Shown here: piece by piece, positions 1 to 10,188 of the stretch | Layout of the letters: each line of letters starts with the position of its first letter | Position numbering within the stretch: the stretch's first letter is position 1 | Source of the DNA: Gonium pectorale | Taxonomy: Eukaryota > Chlorophyta > Chlorophyceae > Chlamydomonadales > Volvocaceae | DNA: 16,200 bases | Reading direction: 5' to 3' | NCBI GenBank assembly: GCA_001584585.1 | Contig: LSYV01000008.1 | Location: 178,008-194,207, forward strand | Made by a program: the position numbers and the translations under genes | Notes under the pieces: model-generated | Told to the model about the DNA's origin: nothing | Databases searched by the model: none | What the model saw: the letters and a program-made list of their open reading frames with translations, nothing else

Positions 1-622
1 CCCGGTCGCTGATCGGTCCGAGCAAGCCCACGATGAGCTGGCGGGTGCCAGGACGGGCCGCTGCGCCGGGGCCGGTGGGGTTCGGGAGGCCGCGAGGCGG
101 CGCGGGTGGACCGGAGCTGCTGCACTGTGAGGGCAGGAGTGCTGCCAAGTTGCCGCCACGCAGGCCCTACGGCCCTTGCGCCAAGGGCTCGCGCCTGCCG
201 CCTCGGCAGCCCCAGCATCTGGCCTCCGCGCCGACGTGCAGGTGTCTCAAGCACCCCCCGTAGCAGGGCACCCCGGGCCCCGCAGCTGGGCCGTACCAGC
301 TCTTGGGGGCCAGGCCGAGCTGAGCCGCTCGCCCAGCTCGCGAGGAGCCACGTGGCACACGCCTCATCGGCGATCCCACACTACCATACTTGGGGCGTCA
401 GGCGCTGAAGCGCGGAATGCCGACCCTGTACCGTTACCCGTTCACCCCACCCCGCCTCTTAGCATTCTCCTTAGCATTCCCCGTGGCACCTCCTTCCCCT
501 GGTGTGTCAAACGGTCAACCGGAGCAAAGGAGCAAACGGTTGACCCTGGTCCTTTATAAAACCCCTGTTGTGTGTGATGCACGTGAACCCCTCATTAGGT
601 AACCAGTAGGCTGCAGCCTCAC
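1..622 (-). other. Probable last intron of the PsbP-domain gene (partial)
   Basis: Exon 5 ends with a good donor (CCG|gtgagg, gt at 622-621 on the minus strand). No frame of the minus strand from 620 down to 1 encodes a PsbP C-terminal segment. The stretch is therefore best read as intron sequence running off the window. Short ORFs on both strands here are GC-driven and have no family resemblance. It contains one perfect inverted repeat, listed separately. Confidence 0.5.
513..545. repeat. Perfect 9-bp inverted repeat (hairpin)
   Basis: Arms GGTCAACCG (513-521) and CGGTTGACC (537-545) are exact reverse complements around a 15-base loop that carries a doubled GGAGCAAA-like element. It lies in presumed intron sequence about 80 bp beyond the donor of PsbP-gene exon 5. 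No function can be assigned. Confidence 0.7.
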
Positions 623-3600
623 CGGCGACTCGATATCATAGTCGTAGAAGGTGTAGCCGCCGACCTCGCGGGAGGACGTCTCGCGCTTGGTGGCGCTCGA
701 AAGAGCGTCCTGCGTGGACGGTCAGTCCGAGGTGGTTGGGGGCAGTTAGAGGATGGCGAGGGGTGGGCGCCGCCGGCGGTCCCGGCAGCTTGTTGCGCAC
801 TCACAGCGGCAGCCAACGCGGCACGGTGCGAGGCGGCAGTGCCCCGGGAGGCGCGCGTGCGTCTCGGGCCGCACGCGCTGCTAGCTGCTGCCTCGGGCCG
901 CGAGAGGGTCAGCACCCCTCTCCGGTTGAGGGGGGATGGAGGGCTGGCAGCAACACTGATGGCGCAGGCCCCGGGCGCCCCTCAGCTTGATCTATTTATT
1001 ACATATAAGCTGTAAAGTATTCTTATGTTGTCGTGCGTGACGTCCTTTGTCTGTGTGTCATGAGCATGGCCCCCGCCTCTCAGCTGCCGGGCGGAGTTCC
1101 TGCTCTATGCGTTCCTGGCCTTCCTGGTACGCCTTCCCTGTCCACATATCACGTACCATGTTCGCATACCCCGACCCTGCCCGTCTCCCCGCCCCGAGCT
1201 TGCCCACGGACTTGAGCACCCCCCAGCATCCGATGGGCTACCTGACCTGCCCCGGCCCGCCCGCCCGCCCGCCCATTGCCTCATGCACACACACGCCAAC
1301 CGAACTAACATGCAGGGACATCACCCCTTCAAATCCCGCTGGAGCTGGGTCCTACGATAAAACCATCACTTTCGCGCTTGCGCTCGTCGTATGCGTCGTT
1401 CCATTTCAACACACCGGACACCACCGCAAGGTCGTACTCCGCCCCAGCCCTGGCCCCGTCCTGCCCCGCCCGCCCAACCTCGCCAACCCGTCCCCCGGCC
1501 CCTGGTCCGCCCCTCCAGACCGGCCCCTCCACCGCCCCACCATCACCCCGCCCCCCCTGCCACCTGCAGGTCGTAATCGGCGCCCGCAAAGCCGCTGAGC
1601 GTCGAGTCCAGATCCGTGAGGCGGAAGGACTTGTTGTCCTCTCCCGCACGGGCCAGCGTGATCACGAACGCGCGCTGGTCTGCAGGCAGCGGAGGGACGG
1701 GCGTGGGGGTAGAGGGTTGGAAGGCACGGGGGTGGGGATGGGGGGCTCAGGGCTGATGGGGTTGGCAGGCGCCATTGATGGACAGGTCGGAGGTGAGTGG
1801 GTGGGCGGGTGGCTGGGAGGGTGAGCGGGTGGGCACTGGACAGGGGCGTAAGCGGGAGTCGCATAGGTTGGGCAAGTTCGGAAAGCCTGCAGCGCCCCTG
1901 CAGCGGGAGGAGGGGGGGCGGCAGGGCCAGGTCGCCGGTAGGGGACGAGGACAGCGACCACTCGAGGCAAGAGAGGAGCAGTGAGGGAGGGAGCAGGGCG
2001 CGCGCCGTCGCGCCATCTCCGCACTGACCGCAGCGGGTCGCTCCCCGGTCGCCGGGATGTGTGTGCACCGGGGGCGTGACGTGCGGAGGACCAGGCCCAG
2101 GAGGACGCTCCGGGGAGGGCCCACGAAGTGACCGGCCCCCGCTGCCCCACACCGTACGCCCGCCTCCGGTGGCTGGCCATTAACAGATCAACCGCCAACT
2201 GTAACTCACCCTTGGAGCGCGGGTTGACCACGCGGCCGTCGATGCCCTGGGTGCCCTTCTCCACCTGCGGACCGGGGTGGGAGGGGTTGAAGGGAAGGGG
2301 AATGAACAACAACGAGCTGGGCGCCAGCAGCGTAAGTCCAGTCCCCCAGGGTAGGGGGGGGAGCCGGCGGGGGGTTATTTAGTCCGAAGGCAAAAGGCGG
2401 CGGGGGGCAGGAGCCGGGTGAGGCCAGGCGGGCCGGGCTGCATGTGCGGCCGCGCAAAGGCCAGCGCGCCACACCTCCGTCCTCCGCTCCTCCCATCCCC
2501 CACGTCGTGGCACATCCCCGCCTTCCTCCCGTTTCCTTTACTGGCCACGAACGCCGCCTTCCACACAACCGCGCACGCGGAGCGCGGGAACGCGGGCATC
2601 CCACAAAGGGCGGCCGAAGCAGGCGGCCTCAGATCGCGCACCGAGAGCCGGCCACCCGCGGTCAGACCCTACCGGCGCATGCTCCGAATGCTCTCCAAAC
2701 CCCAAACACGCTCTAAACACGGCCCTCGTCCGACCCCCCCCCCTCCCATAGCCGCCCCCGCACCTTGTTGGGCTGGTCCTCCTTCCAGCCGGAGGGGTAC
2801 TCAAAGGTGTAACGGGGGCTCTCCTTGGCGTTGCCGCCGTAGCCGCCGTAGCTGGTGGGCGGAGTGGCGTAGCCAAGGAACGTGGCGTACTCTGCGCCGG
2901 GGGTTGGGGGGGTGGGTGGGTGGGTGGAGCGTTGGGAGGTGGTGGTGGTGGAGGGGTGGAGTAGTGGAGGGGCGGGGATGGAACGCGACCCGGGGGGGAG
3001 GAGGGGCCAGGGCCAGGGGCGGTAGCAACGAGGCCGTGAATGGGTGGGGGGGATACGGGGGTCATAAGCAGCAGGAGGGGGGAGGGCCCATGGCGCATTG
3101 GAGTTCACATGTGGCTGCGCATTGGGGGGGCGGTTGGGGCGGGGGGTGTGTGCAGCCCGAGAGAGATTGTTGTCTGGTAAAGGTGTGCGGCCCCACACAC
3201 TTGGATACGGGGCGATGATCAGGAGGGATGAGGACAGGCCCCGACGGGCCGGGGTAGGGCACGGACGACGGCATGGGCCAGGCCGCGGAGTTCTGCTGCT
3301 GCGGCGGCGGCGGCAGCAGGCAAGGGCACGAGCCGCCTGCCAGCGGCCCGCTGCGCGCGGGGGAGCCGCTGGTGCACGCCACGCATCACGCAGCAGCGTC
3401 CCGACGTGGCGATGTCACCACCCGGAAGGACGACGCCTGCCGCCGCCGCCGCCGCTGCTGCCGGCTCCACCATTGCTTCGCACGAGCCGCTGCTGATGCG
3501 ATCCGGCACCGGAGCATTTCCCCCTGCCAGCCTCTGGTGCTGGCGCTGCCAGCAGGCCGGAGACGGCTGCCAGGCCGTGTACCCCGGAAGGCCTGCGGAC

Positions 3601-4186
3601 ATCCCGGCTCACCGCTCGCTGCCCCAAGCCGCTACATGCCTCCTACTATGCTTGATGCCTTTCCGCTAAGAGCGGGTCAAAGTGGACTGCCGATTAGCCC
3701 TCGTGGGCCGAATGCTTTTGCATGCCCCCCTGGGAGGTGTCGCTTCATAACGACTGCCGTTCGCTGTACGAAGCCACCAGCATCAGGCGTGCACGGAGCC
3801 TTCCACGGGCAGGCTTTGCAAGGGGTACACCGAACGGCGGGAGGTCGAGGCAGCAAGGACGGGTGTCCCGACATGCGTGGGGTGGGCGCCGATGGCACGT
3901 CACTCGCGGCCCGGGAGCCTGATACCCGACCGATCACCCGTCCCCAAGCACCCCGCATACCTCCGTCAGCCTTCACGGGGCTGACCGGGGCGCACATCGC
4001 CAGGCCCAAGCCCGCGACGGACAGCAGCATCTCGCGCCTGCCGGGCTGGGCCACGTCCGGAACGCTGGCGGCCTGCTGCGACGATGCGGAAGCATGGACC
4101 GCAAGGATACGGCCGCGAGGCACCGCGACTGGCGCTGTGCGCGCAAGCGTGGCCTGCTTGGTGCTGAGCTTGGTGGCGAGTGCCAT
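623..4186 (-). CDS. Thylakoid-lumen PsbP-domain (PPD-like) protein, 3' end missing
   Basis: Five exons join in phase: 3961-4186, 2764-2891, 2210-2264, 1564-1679 and 623-709. They give 204 residues, and the stop lies beyond the left edge. The conserved core is spread over exons 2-5: YATFLGYATPPTSYGGYGGN, a YTFEYPSGWK strand, VEKGTQGIDGRVVNP, FVITLARAGEDNKSFRLTD, FAGADYDLQDALSSAT and FYDYDIESP. This matches the Mog1/PsbP fold of PsbP-domain proteins, which act in the thylakoid lumen in photosystem assembly or maintenance; the exact role of this member is unknown. Residues 1 to about 34 look like a stromal transit peptide. R50-R51 followed by a hydrophobic stretch and a VKA cleavage site near residue 73 form a twin-arginine lumen signal. 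The start ATG (4186-4184) has A at -3 and G at +4. A C-terminal strand/helix of roughly 40-50 residues is expected further left; I searched 1-622 and did not find it. Confidence 0.88.
2892..3960 (-). other. Long first intron of the PsbP-domain gene with GCN repeats
   Basis: This 1069-bp stretch separates the targeting-signal exon from the first mature-protein exon. Donor (GGAG|gtatg) and acceptor (gcgcag|AG) are both phase 1 and rebuild GAG. It carries two CTG/GCC-type trinucleotide tracts, at 3293-3319 and 3435-3463, that are roughly reverse complements of each other and could fold back. The minus-strand ORF here gives only Ala/Arg-rich low-complexity protein. A small skipped exon cannot be excluded, since many relatives have some residues between the signal peptide and the YATF motif. 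Confidence 0.6.
2893..2937. repeat. G-run (GGGT)n tract, the polypyrimidine tract of the first PsbP-gene intron
   Basis: On the plus strand there is a run of GGGGG, GGGGGGG and repeated GGGT units. Read on the gene's own minus strand it is a C-rich pyrimidine tract ending in cgcag directly before exon 2 (2891). It probably serves as the acceptor's polypyrimidine tract. The plus strand could form a G-quadruplex. Confidence 0.6.
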
Positions 4187-4211
4187 GTTGCGATACGCTC
4201 CGAAAGTTATG

Positions 4212-4219
4212 TATTTATA
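4212..4219 (-). promoter_or_regulatory. TATA-box-like element upstream of the PsbP-domain gene
   Basis: The minus strand reads TATAAATA, starting 33 bases before the A of the start codon, inside an A/T-rich island in otherwise GC-rich DNA. If it is a true TATA box, transcription would start only a few bases from the ATG and the leader would be very short. It is the only good TATA match near either divergent start. Confidence 0.5.
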
Positions 4220-5327
4220 TTGTATGCGACGCAATGGACACTGGCGCAGAACATGGGCTCGTCGGGGTTCATCTGGTGCAGTGCTTGCAGAAAAGCGATC
4301 TCGTGGCCGAGCAATCCTACGCGAGTGCCCCGTGGCCATAGGATGGCACCGATAGTGCCTGCATAAGACGGTTAATTGGTTCAAATGCTGTCTGTTGACG
4401 TCGCGGCTTCTCGCACGGTCCCGTCAGCACACTGCCTTTTAGGTCTTCTGTTCGAGGAGAGCCAAGACACCGGGCGAAACACGCAAAGATGTTATTCTAC
4501 AGCCGCACCGGCGACCTTGCGCACTTCGCGTCCCCGTGTGAACAATGGGTCGGCGCCATCCCTGTGTGGCTTGACAACTAACGCCCCAGATGCCACTCGA
4601 AGGTCAACGAACCGTTGTTTTGACCTGCAAAATCCACATTGTGGTGGTGACAATGGCGGCGTGGTGGCAAGCACGGCCGACGCCCCACGGGTCCGAATGC
4701 TTGCAAACCCCTTATGCGTCCCTTTGCGCCACGTACACAAACCCTGAGGGGTGCAGGCTACCAGACCTCGAGATCGCCTTTGGGCTTCTCGCATCTCCGT
4801 TGACTGGGCCATTGAGCAGTGAGTGACGACGCGGGTGCAGCGGTGCACCCATCCGAAAGACGGTGCCCCTTCACGGAGCCCACTACACGGAGCCCCTTCA
4901 CAACATCTGCAACGGTACAATACCTGTGCCTGCAACCTAAAGCAGAGGCTTGTGGAGGGGATTGCAGCTGACCAGTCGAATGAGCCCCGGTTGTGCGGAT
5001 GAGCTGACCTAGTATGCACGTCAGGATGGTTTCATACACATGGTGCCTATACGGGCTGATACGAACGGCTTGCGTCACCGGTCTGACGGCGCTGCGGTAC
5101 GAGCCCGTTGAGCGAACGACCCACGGGTCCGGGTCCCTGCGCGTCGCTGTCGTAAAAAACCGGCCCTCGAGGAAGCACCGGCCAGGGCGCAGCCGCATCA
5201 CGCAAAGCCACCAGCCCTTTGCAGCATTACAAGCTGGTTGTTGCAGCAGCCCCCCTCCACCCCCTTCCCCCAACACACGGTCGCACCCAGGGCGGCAGCA
5301 CCGCGTTTCCAGGCGGGTGCCCTTGTA

Positions 5328-5370
5328 GCCTTCCCCGTTTCTGCCTTCCCCGTTTCTGGTTCTCTTTTTT
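5328..5370. repeat. 15-bp tandem duplication that is part of a 29-bp inverted repeat
   Basis: GCCTTCCCCGTTTCT occurs twice head to tail (5328-5342, 5343-5357). The stretch 5342-5370, including its terminal T-run, reappears exactly in reverse complement at 10160-10188. It lies about 125 bp upstream of the PSD start codon. Confidence 0.75.
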
Positions 5371-5415
5371 AGCCTGGGCGTGCCCCTGTGCACACGTCGA
5401 TTGGAACCCAGGTGC

Positions 5416-5445
5416 TAGAACAGGTTAGAACAGGTTAGAACAGGT
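5416..5445. repeat. Three tandem copies of TAGAACAGGT before the PSD start
   Basis: Three exact 10-bp units sit 48 bp upstream of the PSD ATG, followed by two copies of GTTTACAGC. The position suggests 5' leader or proximal promoter. The repeat could be a protein-binding array or simply a recent slippage product. Confidence 0.7.
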
Positions 5446-5493
5446 TTACAGCAGTGGGTTTACAGCCACAGCGGCAAAGCGCATAGCGCAGCC

Positions 5494-8400
5494 ATGGGAG
5501 GCCTGATTAGCAAGTTTGACTACTGGGAGACGTCGCACTGCCTGGTGGACCGAGAGACTGGACAGCGCATCAACGAGCCGGTGGGTGTGGAGCTGGGCTG
5601 GGCTGGGCTCAGTTGCATGCTTGCCGCTGGATGCGGGGGCGGCGTGAATCCGGCCGCACCATGGAACCGCCGTCGCGTCCCACGGGTCGCGGTCTCGCGG
5701 AAGCGGGTGTGTACCGGTACGGCCACCTTGACACGTCCCGTCGGGCGTTAGGTGACCGCAGCGCCAGGCCCTGGCTCCGTGTCTCCCGGTGTGTTGCGCT
5801 CCCCGCCGTCGTGGGCGCATATCGTGTCGCATCGCGCCGCCGTCGTGCGCTCCAGATCAAGCCGGCGCATCACCCTGCTCGCACCGACCGCCCAGCCGTT
5901 GCTTTCGATGCCGGCCCACATCCTTCGCCCGCGCACCAGCCCCTGCACCCACGCGCACCCACCGCCCGCCCGCGCGCGGCGGGTGTGTGGGGCTCCGCCC
6001 CACAGGCCCTCACAGCCCCGCTCTGCGTCCCTTACGTCTTCCACCCGCCCCGCCCTCTTCCCTCCGCCCGCCCTCTCCATGCGCCTCCGACTGCCCCGCC
6101 CTGTTAATTTAGCTGTCCTTCCCACAGGAGCTCTGTAGCACCCCATTCGCCCACTACTTCGTTACATTGCGGACATGTGGCCTTACTGGCCTAACGAACG
6201 TAACCAACCAACCCGCCCGCTGCCCTCCGGTCCTCCTTCCGCTGCGCATTATCTGCCGCCATGTGCCGCGAATACGGTATACTGCCGTCCCCAAACCCCA
6301 CCGTCCACTTTGCACCCGGCTACCATTCGCACAAATTCCATTCCACACTCGACCTATTCGCTGCCCTCCGCAGCCTGCCCCCCTCCCCCACACCCCCTCG
6401 CATAACACAATCCCGCGCTCCCACCACACCCTGACGCGAATCTCCTGCCGACCCCGCCGCCCTGGACGCCCTGTCGCTCCCCGCAGCTGCCTTTCCCGCA
6501 AGCCTTCCGCCGGGCCTTCCTGTACTCCACCCCGCTCGGCCACATGGTGCTGTCCTTCCCGCCCTCCTGGTGGATCATCGGCTGGCAGCACAAACGACTC
6601 GCGACGTACGCAAACAGCCCGCGCAGCAAGAAGGACATACAGCAGCTCATCAAGGTGCGGCGCGGTGCGCGGAGTAAAAATGTTTAGGGTTTGAAGGATC
6701 TGTCCCCCTCCCGGCGGGATACGAGCCGTTAGGTCCACCGCCTCTGTCAGTCTGAATTGTGCCTTTCTTGCACTTGCTGCCCACCCGAAAGTGGGGGTTC
6801 CCCCAGCGCCCCAGGAAACACATGTGTACGGTACGGTAGTGTGCAGTGCGAGTTCGAATGTACGGCACACAGAGGATGATGTTGTGATGCTGGTCGCGCT
6901 TGGCTTCGCGGCCGCCTTGCTTTCGCACGGTCCTTGCGCGCGGCGGCCGGCGGTTGGTTCCATCGGAATGGACAGCTGCTGTACATGCATCTCGCAAGCC
7001 CCAGGGTTTCGCCGCGGCTTCTGCCCGCTGAAGCCCCCTTCCCCACGCGTCTGAGACGGCTGGATTTCCAGCGCTTAGTCGAAAGCTCGGCTGCCCCCTG
7101 CTACGGTACTGCCCTGCTGCCGCACCGCATGTGCGTGGAAAAAGCAAGGGGCCCCGCCCGTCCCGTCTGACCGCCCAACGTACGGACCCAAACAAACCAG
7201 GACTATAACATCGACACGTCATCCAGCGAGAAGCCCGTGGAGGAGTTCGCCACGCTGCAGGAGTTCTTCGCTCGCAAGCTCAAGCCAGAGCTGCGGCCCA
7301 TATCGCAGCCCGAGTGAGTGGGTGGCCGGGCGTCGCGGGGCTCAAAGAGGTGACCCGCGTTGATTGCTCCTTGCATCCCCAAACCTGCTGCTCCCCGCTT
7401 CCCAGGCTTCCCGTCCGGCCCCCGTGTCCCGCGTGCTTGCCCGCCTTATCATTGTGCCTTGCTTGCCCCTGGCCTGCCGTACAGCGACCCCCGCCTGGCG
7501 GTCATGCCGGCCGACTCGCGGTGCGTGGTGTACGACAGCGTGGATTCGGCGCACCGCTTCTGGATCAAGGGCCGCCACTTCAGCGTGCCGGCGCTGCTGG
7601 GGCTCCCGGCCGGGGCGCACACGCCCTGGGACGACTGCAACATCGCAATCAACAGGCAAGCCTGCAAAGCCTACAAAGGGTCCTGCTTCTTTTACGTCCG
7701 CTTCGCCCGCGATGCGGGGTGAATGAATACTGGGGCCATTCAGGGACCGGCACGCTGAACCGTGGAACTGCACCCTTTTCAGTGCCCCATTTCGCTTTCC
7801 CCCACTATGCCCCCCCTCGCTCCTGTGTTTCCTTTTTTTCCTGCCGTATGACACGCCGAGTTACGCCTGCCCATCAATCCTTCCGCCCACGGCACTCCCC
7901 CCTCCCGCATGCTGCATGCCCTATGGGTCGCCGCCACCTTCGACTACACGCCCACCCAAAACATACTGAACTGTATTGCCTTCCCGCTGCCGCCCTGCCC
8001 TTACCGTCCCTGCCCTCCCCTGGCCCTCCCTCCCATCCCTCTCCCACCCCCCTGCCCCCCTGCCCCCTCCCGCAGGCTGGCCCCCATGGACTGCCACCGC
8101 CTGCACGCATGCACCCCCGGCCGCGTGGCCCGCATCTCCATGCACGGCCGCCGCTTCATGGGCAGCGAGTGGGCGGCCACACACAGCTCCATGAACGTCA
8201 TGGCGGAGAACGAGCGGATGGTCATGGAGATTGACAGCCCGGAGTTCGGGCCCGTGGTGCAGGTGGGGCCTGGTGCGTTGCTCCGTGGTCGTGGCGATGG
8301 GTCTTGCGGTGTGGCCGACCCCAACGTAGGGTGCATGCGAAGTGGGCGGCATGCGAAGTGGGCGGCATGCGAAGGGGGCGGCATGCAGGGGTGGGGCAGG

Positions 8401-9255
8401 GCACGGCGGAGGGCGCGTCAGAGCCACAAAAGAGAGCGTTCGGCTCTTGCCTCTCTGGGGGGGTGGGACGACACGCGCTGAGGAGGGCGGGCGGGGACGG
8501 CCAGGACGCCTCTCTGGGGTAAAGCCTGGGTGCAAAGGTGTTTGCGTCGAGTGAGGCAACCAACCAATAAAGGTCGCCACCTGACTCACCCACCTCGTCA
8601 TGCCTACGTTACGTGGACCCGCTCTGAGCGTCACAGGCCGTACGTGTGATGTGTTGCGCAGCCTCCGGCGTTGCCGTACCGGGCGTTACTGTACTTATGT
8701 ACTTCGTTACAGTATCCCCGGCGCTGGGTGGACCCGACCTGCGACCGGGAGATTCCTGCGAGGAGAGTACGGGCAGCAAGGCATCACCTCCAGACAAAAC
8801 AAGCAAAGGAGCAATGGCCTAGTGCTCAACCCAGTCAGGGGGCCCGTGGCAGATGCCCAATCCGCACACGGGCCGTGCACAATCGAGGCTCGCCACGCAA
8901 CAAGTCAAACCAGGTTTATGGAGTCACTGACCATGCGTGTCCACTGCCGTACCGCCCCGTACAGGTGATGATTGGCGCCAGTGACGTTGGCAGCATTGTG
9001 TCCCTAGTCAAGGAGGGCCAGACGGTACGGAAGGCCGACGAGGTGGCGTACTTTGGCTTCGGCGGCTCCATGATGGCCACTCTGTTCGTGAGCGGGTCCA
9101 TCGAGTTCGAGCCCGACCTGCGGAAGCACACGGCCGCCAGCTGCGAGACGCGGGTCAACTACGGCTCGCCGCTGGGGCGGGCCACGGGCCACGGGCGACA
9201 GGCGCCGGCGGAGCCGGGGCAGCAGCAGCAGCAGCAGCCACAGCCCCGCGAGTAG
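5494..9255 (+). CDS. PSD: Phosphatidylserine decarboxylase-family protein, complete, six exons
   Basis: Exons 5494-5580, 6487-6654, 7201-7313, 7485-7655, 8076-8262 and 8965-9255 join in phase to 338 residues ending in TAG. Family hallmarks are in order: LQEFFARKLKPELRPI (about 105-120), MPADSR with D133, WIKGRHFSVPALLG, LAPMDCHRLH (H187, H190), IGASDVGSI and YFGFGGS. PSD enzymes are made as proenzymes that cut themselves before this serine (S277 here), leaving a pyruvoyl cofactor on the small chain. They convert phosphatidylserine to phosphatidylethanolamine and CO2. D133, H190 and S277 fit the family's charge-relay triad. The usual Thr after the serine is Met. MGGLIS at the start fits an N-myristoylation signal, and no clear transmembrane helix or organelle presequence is seen. 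The C-terminus is a Gln/Pro tail. A decarboxylase for another substrate is possible within this family. Confidence 0.92.
7656..8075 (+). other. GC-AG intron of the PSD gene
   Basis: The exon upstream ends AACAG followed by gcaagc, and the next exon begins after cccgcag with GCTGGCC. Only this GC donor joins the conserved reading NIAIN-R-LAPMDCHR in phase. GC donors normally have this strong AG|GCAAG context. The 3' part is a long C/T-rich tract. Confidence 0.85.
8333..8388. repeat. 16-bp minisatellite in PSD intron 5
   Basis: Units of GCATGCGAAGTGGGCG run three times (8333-8348, 8349-8364, 8365-8380, the last with one T-to-G change), followed by a partial fourth. It lies 71 bp into the intron that precedes the catalytic last exon. 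Confidence 0.85.
9220..9237 (+). repeat. In-frame (CAG)6 coding for six glutamines in the PSD tail
   Basis: Six CAG codons encode QQQQQQ between PG and PQPRE, just before the stop codon. The tract is beyond the conserved fold, so its length is probably free to vary. Confidence 0.9.
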
Positions 9256-9622
9256 CGGGACCCTAACGCTCCTGCAGCCACAAAAGGGGTTGGGGAGGCG
9301 CATAAGGGAGACGGCGACGGCTGCGGCGGCGGCAGTGGCAATCAAACAGTACCGTAGGGTTGTTGCTGGGATGGAAGGCCGGAAGAGAACGGTTGGCCGC
9401 TGCGCTCGGCCCCTTGACGCGGGGGGATCCGCGGGCCTGGACGTGCAAGCCCATCCAGGCATGGCTCGCCGCGCAGCGCCAGACCGTGCTGAGTCTTATG
9501 GGTGGGTGGAGGTTGGGGTTCGGGACGGTATGGGCTGCCAGCCCGAGCGTGTGGGGCCACGACGTGAAGCGGGACGACCGTCACATGTCTTGCTCTGTAC
9601 CCGCCCGCGCTATTGGAAACGT

Positions 9623-9638
9623 CACGCCTTCGGGCGTG
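9623..9638 (+). other. UUCG-tetraloop hairpin downstream of PSD
   Basis: CACGCC-TTCG-GGCGTG forms a perfect 6-bp GC-rich stem closed by the very stable UUCG loop, about 370 bp after the PSD stop codon. It could lie in the 3' UTR if that is long. Chance occurrence in GC-rich DNA is also possible. Confidence 0.6.
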
Positions 9639-10159
9639 TATGGCCGTAGAGGCGGGCTCCCTCTTTCGGTGCAGGTTTCTCTTTTTATTGAAGCGCTCAG
9701 GTGTGTCGGGTCGCTCCACTACTGCTAGCGTGGTGGCGTCATCCCACTCCTGGCGGTGACCTTTGCGGTTGTGGTTGGTTGCGGCTCGCACCCGTGCTGT
9801 TGTTGACGACACGTGTGCCATCCCCAAAGTACGTGCGCTGATGACGGGTGGGCCACGGTACCGGTACTTCGTGACGAGTCGCGTGGGTGCAACTGGAGAT
9901 GCGGCCAATTGAGAGTTGGCCGGCAGCCCATGACCGGCAGTTGATGCATTGTTGCGTACTGGCTGGTGGTGCCTCTTCAGCTTCTGCCGAGCGCTGACCG
10001 CCTTGAACGCCCCCGCCACAGCCCCTTTCGGCTGGAGGGCGATGTGGCATCGCGCATGCGCCCTAGCGGGCCGGAGCACCGGACCCTCCCCTGAGTGGGG
10101 CATCGCCGACAGCAATCGTATGCGCCGCAGTCCTCCTTGTTGACGAGCTGCTGCAGCAA

Positions 10160-10188
10160 AAAAAAGAGAACCAGAAACGGGGAAGGCA
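10160..10188. repeat. 29-bp inverted-repeat arm matching 5342-5370
   Basis: The reverse complement of this stretch, ending in a T-run, equals 5342-5370 base for base. On the minus strand it resembles a pyrimidine-rich intron end followed by gctgcag. It lies about 200 bp downstream, in the minus sense, of the orphan transporter exon. Confidence 0.75.

Larger units (their letters stand above)
4187..5493. promoter_or_regulatory. Divergent intergenic/promoter region between PsbP-domain gene and PSD
   Basis: This 1.3 kb stretch lies between two genes pointing away from each other, so it should hold both promoters and both 5' leaders. The longest ORF (4758-5393, minus) has mixed Cys/Arg-rich composition and matches no family I know. 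Visible elements are the TATA-like box at 4212-4219, a 15-bp tandem duplication at 5328-5357 and a 10-bp triplicate repeat at 5416-5445. No TATA box is evident near the PSD start. Confidence 0.55.

Noticed and set aside
553..561. TTTATAAAA as a plus-strand TATA box
   Set aside because: No coding region with recognisable content follows on the plus strand. The site is in presumed intron sequence of the opposite-strand gene.
3273..4355. 360-residue plus-strand ORF
   Set aside because: It lies antisense to the first exon and intron of the PsbP-domain gene, has low-complexity Cys/Arg composition and no family motif. The minus-strand reading explains the region.
4325..4390. tRNA-like B-box (GGTTCAAATGC)
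   Set aside because: No acceptor or D-arm pairing can be drawn around it. The T-stem does not pair and there is no matching A-box at the right distance.
4758..5393. 211-residue minus-strand ORF in the divergent intergenic region
   Set aside because: Mixed Cys/Arg/Trp composition, no recognisable domain, and overlapping ORFs in other frames. It probably reflects GC richness.
6131..6200. Extra PSD exon after cttcccacag in intron 1
   Set aside because: Exon 1 and the exon at 6487 already join in phase 0 to a natural NEPLPFPQAF. The ELCSTPFAHYF reading has no downstream donor in a useful phase and no family match.
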